This document shows, piece by piece, positions 1 through 8,200 of a stretch of DNA of 64,000 nucleotides. Source of the stretch: Gilliamella sp. Lep-s35 (GTDB taxonomy: Bacteria; Pseudomonadota; Gammaproteobacteria; Enterobacterales; Orbaceae). The notes under the pieces were generated by a model. The model ran no database searches, was not told the origin of the DNA, and was given only the letters and a program-made list of their open reading frames with translations. The stretch is taken from assembly GCF_009795845.1 (NCBI RefSeq), contig NZ_WTEX01000006.1, forward strand, positions 1-64,000. Direction: 5' to 3'. A program made the position numbers and the translations under genes. Position 1 is the first letter of the stretch. Every line of letters starts with the position of its first letter.

Positions 1-260
1 TTCTTCGTTAGGCTACTTGCCTCTCGTTGAATTTAAAAAACACTTACCCCTTAATTTTTTTGTTTGAAAATGTGTTGCCATTCCAGTTTTAAAAATGAGC
101 AAATACAAAAATTTATTTATACGGTTATTCATATTTTTAGCGGTGATTGTAGTGCGCTATCTACTTTTTAAGCACAATTACCGCTTTCCATTCGCATTAA
201 ACTCAGAATTATTGCATAATACACAGCGTATAAAATACCAAACTTAAGTTAGGAATAATT
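1..260. other. Upstream region of ubiU, no gene recognised
   Basis: AT-rich stretch with no convincing reading frame on either strand. In E. coli ubiT lies divergent to ubiU, but no UbiT-like N-terminus is visible here, so any such gene would have to start outside the window. A TATAAAAT (229-236) resembles a -10 element but lacks a good -35. AGGA at 251-254 is the likely ribosome binding site of ubiU. I see no good FNR box (TTGAT-N4-ATCAA), although E. coli ubiUV is oxygen regulated. Confidence 0.5.
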
Positions 261-1256
261 ATGGAACTTCTTTGCCCAGCAGGATCTTTACCATCACTAA
301 AAGTCGCCATTGATAATGGGGCTGATGCTGTTTATATTGGTTTGAAAGACGATACCAATGCCCGTCATTTTGCTGGTTTGAATTTTAACGAGAAGCGTTT
401 GATTGAGGCGTCGGATTATGTGCATAAACGTGGCAAAAAGCTGCATATTGCCATTAATACCTTTGCCCACCCCGATAATTTTGAACGTTGGCAATATGCA
501 GTTGATACTGCGGCTAATATTGGTGCTGATGCTTTAATTATTGCCGATCTTGCTATGCTTGATTATGCGGCTGAAAAATACCCTAATCTTGAGCGTCATG
601 TTTCTGTGCAAGCATCATCGACAAATGAGGAGTCGATTAAGTTTTACTATAATAATTTTCAGGTACATCGCATTGTTTTACCTCGCGTACTTTCAATGCA
701 TCAAGTTAAACAGTTATCACAAGTTTCACCCGTTCCGCTTGAAGTATTTGCTTTTGGTAGTTTGTGTATTATGGCGGAAGGTCGATGTTATTTGTCATCT
801 TACTTAACTGGTGAATCCCCTAATACCGTTGGCGCTTGTTCGCCTGCTAAGTTTGTACGTTGGGAAGAGACCGAAAAAGGCCTGGAATCAAGACTGAATA
901 ATGTGTTAATTGATTGCCATAAAAAGGGCGAAAATGCAGGCTACCCAACATTATGTAAAGGTCGTTATTTTGTTGGGGATGAGCTTTATCATCCTATCGA
1001 GGAGCCAACAAGTTTAAATACCATTGAGCTATTGCCTGAACTGTTTGCCGCAAATATTGCCTCAGTCAAAATAGAAGGCCGTCAGCGTAGCCCTGCTTAT
1101 GTTGAGCAAGTCACTAAAGTGTGGCGACAAGCCATCGATCGCTATAAAGCCAATCCGCAATCGTTCCAAGCCGAACAATGCTGGATCGATACGCTTGGTT
1201 CGGTGTCAGAAGGCACACAAACAACATTAGGCGCTTATCACCGTAAATGGCAATAA
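261..1256 (+). CDS. ubiU: UbiU, O2-independent ubiquinone hydroxylation protein
   Basis: Peptidase U32-family protein that, with UbiV, supports ubiquinone ring hydroxylation without oxygen using prephenate as the oxygen source (known for E. coli UbiUVT). The protein has 331 residues, the E. coli length, and begins MELLCPAGSLPSLK. The four cysteines that ligate the 4Fe-4S cluster in E. coli UbiU are present at the same positions: C169, C176, C193 and C232. The start is set by AGGA 7 nt upstream. ubiV follows after 87 bp, which fits co-transcription. It is unlikely to be the U32 paralogues TrhP or RlhA, which have different length and context. Confidence 0.95.
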   Translation: MELLCPAGSLPSLKVAIDNGADAVYIGLKDDTNARHFAGLNFNEKRLIEASDYVHKRGKKLHIAINTFAHPDNFERWQYAVDTAANIGADALIIADLAMLDYAAEKYPNLERHVSVQASSTNEESIKFYYNNFQVHRIVLPRVLSMHQVKQLSQVSPVPLEVFAFGSLCIMAEGRCYLSSYLTGESPNTVGACSPAKFVRWEETEKGLESRLNNVLIDCHKKGENAGYPTLCKGRYFVGDELYHPIEEPTSLNTIELLPELFAANIASVKIEGRQRSPAYVEQVTKVWRQAIDRYKANPQSFQAEQCWIDTLGSVSEGTQTTLGAYHRKWQ

Positions 1257-1343
1257 GGTGAGTTAGTTAGCAATAGGTAATTTGCTAACAGCATCAACGT
1301 AAATCATTGAGAAAGATCTAACATAAATATAGTGAGCAAAACC

Positions 1344-2222
1344 ATGAAATACGCATTAGGACCAGTGCTTTATTATTGGCCTAAAACTGAAACAGAAGCT
1401 TTTTATTATGCCGCCAAAGAGAGTCAAGCGGATATTGTTTATATGGGCGAAACGGTTTGTACCAAACGCCGTGAAATGAAAGTCGCCAATTGGCTTGAGC
1501 TGGCAAAAGAGATTGCCAAATCAGGCAAGCAAGTCGTGCTATCAACACTGGCTTTGCTTGAAGCGCCCTCAGAACTTAATGACTTACGGCAATTAGTAAA
1601 TAATGGCGATTTTTTAGTCGAGGCTAATGATTTGGCGGCAATTAATATTGCGCAAGAACATAAGTTGCCGTTTGTTGCAGGCCCAGCCATTAACTGTTAT
1701 AACGCTTTAACGTTAAAATTGTTACAAAAACAAGGCATGGTGCGTTGGTGTATGCCAGTTGAGCTGTCGCGCGATTGGTTGAGTAATGTGCTTAAACAGT
1801 TTGAGAGTTTAAATATTGCACGAAATTTTGAAGTCGAAGTGTTCAGTTATGGTTATTTACCTTTAGCTTATTCAGCTCGCTGTTTTACGGCAAGATCGGA
1901 AGATAAACCTAAAGATAAGTGTGAAACTTGCTGTATTAAGTATCCTGTTGGACGTGAGGTATTTTCACAAGAACAACAGAAAGTATTTGTGTTAAACGGC
2001 ATTCAGACTCAAAGCGGTTATTGTTACAATTTGGGAAATAATCTAAAAGAGATGAAAGGGTTAGTCGATATTATTCGTATTTCTCCTCTTGGGATTGAAA
2101 CGCTTGATGTTGTAAAGCAGTTCAAAGCTAACGAAGATGGGTTAAATCCACTGACAATTGAACACAAACGAGATTGTAATGGTTACTGGAATGGGATTGC
2201 CGGACTTGAACTTACCCAATAA
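1344..2222 (+). CDS. ubiV: UbiV, O2-independent ubiquinone hydroxylation protein
   Basis: Second U32-family subunit, partner of UbiU in a heterodimer of 4Fe-4S proteins. Starting at ATG 1344 gives 292 residues (MKYALGPVLYYWPK), the E. coli length, and places the cluster cysteines at C39, C180, C193 and C197 exactly as in E. coli. An in-frame GTG at 1332 would add four residues and is less likely. There is an additional cysteine at 196, next to the ligand C197. The 3' end overlaps the start of csdA, so translation of the two is probably coupled. Confidence 0.94.
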   Translation: MKYALGPVLYYWPKTETEAFYYAAKESQADIVYMGETVCTKRREMKVANWLELAKEIAKSGKQVVLSTLALLEAPSELNDLRQLVNNGDFLVEANDLAAINIAQEHKLPFVAGPAINCYNALTLKLLQKQGMVRWCMPVELSRDWLSNVLKQFESLNIARNFEVEVFSYGYLPLAYSARCFTARSEDKPKDKCETCCIKYPVGREVFSQEQQKVFVLNGIQTQSGYCYNLGNNLKEMKGLVDIIRISPLGIETLDVVKQFKANEDGLNPLTIEHKRDCNGYWNGIAGLELTQ

Positions 2223-3402
2223 GCATTTTCTGCCTGAACAGTTTCGGGCAAATTTTCCTGCACTTAATAGTGAAAGCGTATATCTTGATTCGGCAGCAAC
2301 AGCACTTAAACCGCAAGCCTTGGTTGATGCAACACTGGCGTATTATGCTCAAAACACAGCAACAGCAAAACGCAGTTTGCACCAAGATGCGTTGCAAGTC
2401 ACTGCCACAATTGATAAGGCAAGGCAAAATGTTGCCGATTTGATCAATGCTAAGAGCAGCGCTGAAATTATTTGGACTCGGGGGGCAACCGAGTCAATTA
2501 ACTTAATTGCCCAGAGCTATGCTCGCCCATTATTGCAACCTGATGATGAAATTATTGTCAGTGAATTAGAGCATCATAGCAATTTGTTACCTTGGTTGAT
2601 TGTGGCTGAGCAAACTGGCGCTAAAGTCGTTAAGTGGTCGTCGGATGTTAATGAGTTATCATCGTTAATGTCAGCTAAGACCAAGATTGTTGCAGTGACT
2701 CAAATGTCAAACGTAACTGGATTTTGTCCTGATTTAGCTACAATAAGCAACATTGTTCATCAATATGATGCGGTTTTAGTGGTGGATGGTGCGCAAGGTG
2801 TTGTTCATCATGCAATTAATGTTAACCAGTTAGATATCGATTTTTATGCCTTTTCTACCCATAAGTTGTATGGTCCAACGGGGCTTGGCGTTTTATATGG
2901 TAAAAAGGCATTACTTGAGCAAATGTCGGTTTGGCATGGTGGCGGTAAAATGCTAAAAAGCGCTTCGTTTGATGATTTTATTCAAGAAGATCTTCCTTAT
3001 AAATTTGAAGCTGGTACGCCTAATATTGCCGGTATTGTTGGTTTTAATGCCGTACTTGAGTGGTTAAAAAGTTGGGATAATAAGCAAGCAGAAAACTATA
3101 CAAAACAGCTAACTTATTATGCAAAATCGCTACTAAGCCAATTTGCTGATATTCAATTTTATAGTGTGGATGATAGCCCGATAATCACTTTTAATATCAA
3201 TAATATTCATCATAATGATATTGCTATTTTGTTAAGCGAACAAAATATTGCCATCCGTACTGGTGAGCTTTGTGCCCAGCCTTTAATGAATAAATTAGGA
3301 TGTCATGGTGCGGTTCGTGTTTCATTGATGCCATATAATAATCAGCAAGATGTGGATAAATTTATTTTAGAGTTGAAAAGTGCAATTGAAATATTGGTGT
3401 AA
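2179..3402 (+). CDS. csdA: Cysteine desulfurase CsdA (SufS class II)
   Basis: PLP-dependent cysteine desulfurase releasing sulfur from cysteine as a protein persulfide, handed to CsdE. From ATG 2179 the protein has 407 residues. It shows the PLP lysine at K229 in FYAFSTHKLYGPTG, the PLP-binding SELEHHSN segment near 128-135 and the catalytic cysteine C365 in RTGELCAQP. Starts at TTG 2158 or ATG 2191 are also possible. I prefer 2179 because GAG precedes it by 7-8 nt. The gene overlaps ubiV, unlike E. coli where csdA-csdE are elsewhere, and csdE follows. SufS is the alternative, but no suf genes are near and CsdE follows. Confidence 0.9.
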   Translation: MVTGMGLPDLNLPNKHFLPEQFRANFPALNSESVYLDSAATALKPQALVDATLAYYAQNTATAKRSLHQDALQVTATIDKARQNVADLINAKSSAEIIWTRGATESINLIAQSYARPLLQPDDEIIVSELEHHSNLLPWLIVAEQTGAKVVKWSSDVNELSSLMSAKTKIVAVTQMSNVTGFCPDLATISNIVHQYDAVLVVDGAQGVVHHAINVNQLDIDFYAFSTHKLYGPTGLGVLYGKKALLEQMSVWHGGGKMLKSASFDDFIQEDLPYKFEAGTPNIAGIVGFNAVLEWLKSWDNKQAENYTKQLTYYAKSLLSQFADIQFYSVDDSPIITFNINNIHHNDIAILLSEQNIAIRTGELCAQPLMNKLGCHGAVRVSLMPYNNQQDVDKFILELKSAIEILV

Positions 3403-3405
3403 TTC

Positions 3406-3446
3406 TATTTTAAACGGTATAGAATCCTGAATATTTTTTACAAAAT
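3406..3446 (+). repeat. Dispersed intergenic repeat, copy A
   Basis: Between csdA and csdE. The core AAACGGTATAGAATCCTGAA followed by TATTTTTTACAAAA is identical over 34 nt to the reverse-oriented copy at 41556-41600. It belongs to an eight-copy family with consensus TTATACTTAAACACATACTT, then TCCTGAAAGTTTTTNACAAA. Confidence 0.75.
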
Positions 3447-3471
3447 GACCAACCATAAATGAGGCAATATT

Positions 3472-3867
3472 ATGCTATCACAGCAAGCTTTAATCGAATT
3501 ATTTTCGCAGCAACATTCTTGGCAAGATCGTTACCGACAGCTTGTGATGTTAGCAAAGCAATTGCCTGACTTTCCTGAATCCCAAAAAACAACAGAAAAC
3601 CAAGTGAACGGCTGTGAAAATCGCGTTTGGCTGACTTATCAAAAACAGGCTGATAATACCTATGTTTTTAGTGGCGATAGCGAGGGTCGAATAGTGAAAG
3701 GGTTATTGGCTGTGTTAATCAGTATTGCTAATCACAAAACAGCACAGCAAATAGCTGCTATTGATTTTCAATCGGTTTTGCATGAATTAAAAATTACTGA
3801 CGAACTGAGCCAGTCTCGTTTGCAAGGACTAGCAAAATTGATTGAGCGTATTGAGTCGGTCATATAA
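3472..3867 (+). CDS. csdE: Sulfur acceptor CsdE (SufE family)
   Basis: SufE-fold protein that accepts persulfide sulfur from CsdA and passes it to acceptors. It has 131 residues, slightly shorter than E. coli CsdE. The acceptor cysteine C48 lies in the conserved loop VNGCENRVWL, and the N-terminal QQHSWQDRYRQLVMLAK segment is typical of the family. The ribosome binding site is GAGGCAA about 8 nt upstream. It sits 69 bp after csdA, with one copy of the dispersed repeat between them. SufE is the other possible name, but pairing with CsdA favours CsdE. Confidence 0.88.
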   Translation: MLSQQALIELFSQQHSWQDRYRQLVMLAKQLPDFPESQKTTENQVNGCENRVWLTYQKQADNTYVFSGDSEGRIVKGLLAVLISIANHKTAQQIAAIDFQSVLHELKITDELSQSRLQGLAKLIERIESVI

Positions 3868-3898
3868 AAAAGGAGGCTAATTAGCCCCCTATTTTTAG
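3866..3898. terminator. Bidirectional terminator between csdE and dolP
   Basis: Hairpin AGGAGGCTA/TTAGCCCCCT (3871-3890, one mismatch) followed by ATTTTTAG on the plus strand and preceded by an A-run that becomes a T-run on the minus strand. It lies between two convergent genes, so it can serve both. Confidence 0.8.
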
Positions 3899-3916
3899 TC
3901 TCTTTTTTGTGATTGG

Positions 3917-4495
3917 TTAATTGTTAATATCAGTAAATAGGGTGACAACTTTCTTCACACCTTGAACTTTACTTGCCAGCTCTGCTGCTGTTTTACCTTC
4001 TTGTGATGTAACAATACCAATTAAAAATACTTCGCCATTTTCAGTAACAACTTTAATCTTGCGAGCTTTTGTTTGCGGATCTAAAATTAGTTTAGATTTA
4101 ACTTGAGTGGTTATCCAAGAATCATTGGTAATGGTTCCTGCCCCAACTGGTTCACCAATACGAATTTGGTTATAGACTTTTTTCACTCCTCCAACTTGAT
4201 AAGCAAGGCTTTGAGCTTTTTCAGCTTGTTCATTATTTGCTTGCCCAGTTAAAAGAATATTGCCATTATAAGTACTTATAATAATGCGCGATCCAATAAA
4301 GAGTGACCCATTATTTTTAATTTTCATACTCATGCGTGAACTAAGTGTTGTATCATCAACTTGAGTACCCGCAGTACGAGGATCAGTTGCAACTTTTGCC
4401 GTAGCCCCTGCACCAACCCCTATAACGGCAGCAACGCAGCCTTGTAATATTAATGTACAAGAAATTAACATTACCATTAAGGCGATCTTTTTCAT
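3917..4495 (-). CDS. dolP: Outer-membrane lipoprotein DolP, two BON domains
   Basis: Lipoprotein (formerly YraP) that supports outer-membrane integrity and localises at division sites in E. coli. It has 192 residues. A signal peptide ends in lipobox LQGC with the lipidated cysteine at C20. Two BON domains follow, roughly residues 47-115 (DDTTLSSRMSMKIKNNG...) and 124-190 (NDSWITTQVKSKLILDP...). AAGGAG is present just upstream of the ATG on the minus strand. In E. coli dolP follows diaA and yraN; here it stands alone and converges on csdE. Confidence 0.93.
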   Translation of the reverse strand: MKKIALMVMLISCTLILQGCVAAVIGVGAGATAKVATDPRTAGTQVDDTTLSSRMSMKIKNNGSLFIGSRIIISTYNGNILLTGQANNEQAEKAQSLAYQVGGVKKVYNQIRIGEPVGAGTITNDSWITTQVKSKLILDPQTKARKIKVVTENGEVFLIGIVTSQEGKTAAELASKVQGVKKVVTLFTDINN

Positions 4496-4733
4496 TATAA
4501 CTCCTTATGACTTATTACCCTGTAATAATCAAATTCCAATATATTTGGCTTATTATGCCTTGTAGAGGTTGATTTGCAAAATAATTTTATAATTTATGCT
4601 AGATGTAAAATATTTAACATTTCATTAAACCTAACATCATCATAACTTTTACTCGAATTTCAATTTTTATTTGAATAAAAATCTGCTATCTTTTGTTAAG
4701 AAGTAAAATAAATCAGATGATTGGAATTAAAAT

Positions 4734-5432
4734 ATGAATCAAGATTGTATCGATTGGCTATATGGCTTATCCGCGCCAATGGTTGCTTTAAATAAGAGAT
4801 ATGGTGCAAGTTATACTTCACCATCTTTTTATCCTGACAGAACATTTGTTGATATGGAGGATGATTGGGGAATAGATTCTCGACAAAAACTACTAAACTG
4901 TGTGTTTGATATGGTTGATGATGGCCATGCGCCAATGTTATCTCGATATTATGCGATGTACTCTCGATTTTCTGAATCACAATGGCGTGATTATTGCCAA
5001 GCACAAGATGATTACCAAAAAGTATTACTAACGTTTGTTGAACAAACTTTTTGTGTATGCGGCTATGGTGGCATTCGTAGTTGGGATTATGCCCGTATGG
5101 GATATTTGCTACGCAATGGCACGACTAATAAATATATTAGCGAAGAAGAAGCACTATGGATTTTTTCAAGAATTGCCGAGCGTTCCCAATATTTTTATAG
5201 CTCTTGGCACCACTACTTTGCTGGTTGGTCGATTGGATTTCAATATTGGGAAACACTCAACAATAAAGAAGATCTTGAAGCATTACGCTGTGAATTAACC
5301 CGAGCATCACAAACACATACCATGAAAATATTAATTAACGACGAGGATTCGCCTTGTAATCGATTGGCTTGGTATATTGATATCGACGAACTAGAAAAAC
5401 CAGAATCATTAGCGGAGTATGATTGGTCATGA
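4734..5432 (+). CDS. DUF1266 protein, YbeU/YbeR-like
   Basis: Protein of 232 residues with no signal peptide or membrane segment, rich in Trp and Tyr. The C-terminal half (EEEALWIFSRIAERSQYFY, then SSWHHYFAGWSIGFQYW) matches the DUF1266 pattern seen in E. coli YbeU and YbeR. In E. coli these lie with djlB, djlC and hscC, and the same partners are found here, so a role linked to this Hsp70 system is inferred. Its molecular function is unknown. Its stop codon overlaps the start of the J-protein gene (ATGA), indicating translational coupling. Confidence 0.75.
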   Translation: MNQDCIDWLYGLSAPMVALNKRYGASYTSPSFYPDRTFVDMEDDWGIDSRQKLLNCVFDMVDDGHAPMLSRYYAMYSRFSESQWRDYCQAQDDYQKVLLTFVEQTFCVCGYGGIRSWDYARMGYLLRNGTTNKYISEEEALWIFSRIAERSQYFYSSWHHYFAGWSIGFQYWETLNNKEDLEALRCELTRASQTHTMKILINDEDSPCNRLAWYIDIDELEKPESLAEYDWS

Positions 5433-8128
5433 GTACAAATTTTTGGCAATTATTAGGCATCGAAAAAACAACTGACACCACGGTTATTCGTCAAGCATAT
5501 CGTGTAAAGTTACCTTTATATCATCCTGAAACGGATCCCGATGGCTTTAAAGCACTGCGTGAGGCGTATGAATCGGCAATGAATTATGCTAAATCGCCCG
5601 AAACAGCTGTTGATGAAATGACAGAGAATTCAGTACAAGCAGCGCCACAACTAACAGAAGAACAAATCAAAGCAAATGAAATTTGCGAGGCTTATCAAGC
5701 ACTGTTAACCGATCCAATGCGATGCTATAACATTGATGAATGGCAAAAATTTATCGGTTCATTCTATGATTACCCCATGACAGTTATCGATTCGGTAAAA
5801 TGGCGACTATTAGAATTAAGTTACAAAACAACAGATATATCTGAGTCATGTGTCAAAATTTTAGCTGATAATTTACGTTGGCGTCAGCAACTTATGACAC
5901 AATTTACTGATGAATATGAAATATATGATAATTATTTAAATCACATTGATCGCGGTGATTTATTTGATTACACATGCTTGCCAACAACCAATAAAACACT
6001 ACAAAATGCAACTATCGATTATATATATAATGCCAAATGGTTATTTTGGGAACGTAGAGCGGAAAATGTTTATGCATTTTTAGCTCAAGATACCGTTATT
6101 TATCTTCCTGATGATAAGAAGTTTATGCTCGAATTTGCTCATTGGCATAGTACTGCGAGCTTAAAGAATCAATCTATTTTAGATTATGCTTTAAAATGTA
6201 TTGCCGAAGGCGATGAAGACGAAAATATTATTATCGAGTGGAAATATATTGCCGCTATCCAATATACTTTGCTCGAAGACAAACAAAATGCCTTACAAGC
6301 TTGGTTAGAGTTGTATTATTCAGGCCATTATCAACAAAAAGCAGAAAGCTGGATAGCGGGGTGGTGTACTTATTTTGAAAAAAATTACTTTCCATTATTA
6401 GTTATGGCGCTAAATAATAGTTATTGTGTCGCTACCGATAAAACAGAAAATTATTTGCATACTATTCCGCAAATCACAGCAACCACAACAGCACGATTAG
6501 CCGCATTAGAGAATATCGATGAGTATCCAAAAGAAATTGTCGACTTTGTTAACTGGGCCTTGAATATAAGTTGGAGTTATAAACAAGTCTTATCAATATT
6601 GTTACTCGATGACGGCAATAATCGATTATATCGTTTATACCGACATGCCATTATGTTGCGCCACGGTAATGAAGTATTATTACAAGAAATTTTAGACGAT
6701 CACAGCGATGATCCATTTGAACAATTTATTTTGCAACATTTGCAACGCCAAGCACGACAACATCTTGCATGGCTTACAGAACTTTCACCCGTGCAAGAAT
6801 TTAAAGCATGGTTATTTGATAATAATGAAAATGCGCAACTTCCACCTCAATTCGATCCCGACGAGAATGGCAAGCTAGTTTTATATGCCCGTTTATGGCT
6901 AGATAGATTCAGGGATATTCCTGATATTGCTAAATTACATTTATATCAAAGTCTTTCTTATGCAAATATGGAAATGTTTGACTGGATTACGTTCTTAAAA
7001 TTTAATGATTATTATCAACTACCAAAATCTCCAGATCCTTCGGTTATTGCTAATAATAAAGAAGCTTATTGGCAATGGTATCGTTGTTATTTATTAGTAA
7101 TTGCAATTACTTGTAAACCAGTAGAAACAGCAAAATTTCTTCGACAAGAAAATAATACTTTTATTATTGATGAAAATAACCCATTTAAACCATTAATAGA
7201 GATATTTAAGCATGGTAATTGGCAAAATGAAACGGAGCTGTATAACCTAATTAATAATGATAGTGGACTAATTAATAGTGTTTTAAATAATTATCCAAAT
7301 TCGATTGAATGGTTTATTGATGCGCCTCACCTTATTGATTTTGACGATATTGCGCAAAAAATGGAGTATACATGGGCACAAAAACTGGCAAATAAAAACC
7401 CAATTTATTTAATGTTGTTATACATAATTGTATTAAATAAACCTGAGCAAAAAAATAAATTAGATACAATGTTACAAGATATTACTGGTGATAATAAAGA
7501 GTTAATAGAAATAGCCAAAGATCTGCAAGATAGTTGGATTATACCATCTTCTAATAGCCAAAAAAAATACAATTATATCAAACAAATTGATAAAATAATA
7601 ATGCTTGCTGAACGTTTGTCTAACTATTACGGTATATGTGATAACGATGAACTTGAAATGTTAGACAAGTTTAAAAACAGCAGTGATAATGATTTAGCCT
7701 TACGGCTTTGTGCGTCATTACTTATAGCAAAACATCGTGAAAATCAACAAAAGCTGGAATCACAGCCATTACCTAAAAATAAATGGTGGCAGTTTTGGCG
7801 TTGGAAAGGACGAACTAATATAAAAGGTTTTATTATACAATTATATTGTAGCTTCATAGTGTTAGGATTGATGATCGCACTTAACAACAATTTTGAATTG
7901 AATAGTCCTACTTTTTCTATGATTTGTTATTCCATTGCTGTAACCAATATGGTTTTTGCTTTAAAACGACGTTTTAATGATATCTATAAAGGGGAACCGC
8001 TCATCGGTTTTGTGGGCGAAATATTGGCTTATCTCTTATTTTTTGCGCCATTTTGGGTTTCTGGTGTCAAATACACTAACCGTTTTGGATCACCCGTAGA
8101 AGAAACAACCAAAGAAAAGGAAAAGTAA
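5429..8128 (+). CDS. DjlB/DjlC-type J-domain protein, membrane-anchored, unusually long
   Basis: 899 residues from ATG 5429; an in-frame TTG at 5423 would add two. The N-terminus (NFWQLLGIEKTTDTTVIRQA) is a J-domain, but the HPD tripeptide is HPE at residues 32-34, followed by TDPDGFKALREAYE as in the divergent DjlB/DjlC group, which partner HscC in E. coli. The long middle (about 70-790) is Trp/Tyr/Leu-rich and probably all-helical repeat. The C-terminal 100 residues contain about three hydrophobic segments (about 812-830, 838-855, 866-885). E. coli DjlB/DjlC are about half this length, so the middle is expanded here. It is coupled to the DUF1266 gene upstream. Confidence 0.8.
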   Translation: MSTNFWQLLGIEKTTDTTVIRQAYRVKLPLYHPETDPDGFKALREAYESAMNYAKSPETAVDEMTENSVQAAPQLTEEQIKANEICEAYQALLTDPMRCYNIDEWQKFIGSFYDYPMTVIDSVKWRLLELSYKTTDISESCVKILADNLRWRQQLMTQFTDEYEIYDNYLNHIDRGDLFDYTCLPTTNKTLQNATIDYIYNAKWLFWERRAENVYAFLAQDTVIYLPDDKKFMLEFAHWHSTASLKNQSILDYALKCIAEGDEDENIIIEWKYIAAIQYTLLEDKQNALQAWLELYYSGHYQQKAESWIAGWCTYFEKNYFPLLVMALNNSYCVATDKTENYLHTIPQITATTTARLAALENIDEYPKEIVDFVNWALNISWSYKQVLSILLLDDGNNRLYRLYRHAIMLRHGNEVLLQEILDDHSDDPFEQFILQHLQRQARQHLAWLTELSPVQEFKAWLFDNNENAQLPPQFDPDENGKLVLYARLWLDRFRDIPDIAKLHLYQSLSYANMEMFDWITFLKFNDYYQLPKSPDPSVIANNKEAYWQWYRCYLLVIAITCKPVETAKFLRQENNTFIIDENNPFKPLIEIFKHGNWQNETELYNLINNDSGLINSVLNNYPNSIEWFIDAPHLIDFDDIAQKMEYTWAQKLANKNPIYLMLLYIIVLNKPEQKNKLDTMLQDITGDNKELIEIAKDLQDSWIIPSSNSQKKYNYIKQIDKIIMLAERLSNYYGICDNDELEMLDKFKNSSDNDLALRLCASLLIAKHRENQQKLESQPLPKNKWWQFWRWKGRTNIKGFIIQLYCSFIVLGLMIALNNNFELNSPTFSMICYSIAVTNMVFALKRRFNDIYKGEPLIGFVGEILAYLLFFAPFWVSGVKYTNRFGSPVEETTKEKEK

Positions 8129-8141
8129 AAGTAAACAAAAT

Positions 8142-8182
8142 AAAGCCCTCTTTTTTATCTCTAAAAAAGAGGGCTTTTTATA
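8142..8182. terminator. Bidirectional terminator between J-protein gene and hscC
   Basis: Perfect 15-bp stem AAAGCCCTCTTTTTT (8142-8156) and its complement (8163-8177) with a 6-nt loop, then TTT. It has A/T tracts on both sides and separates two convergent genes. Confidence 0.92.
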
Positions 8183-8200
8183 TTTTTTAAATTTTATTGG

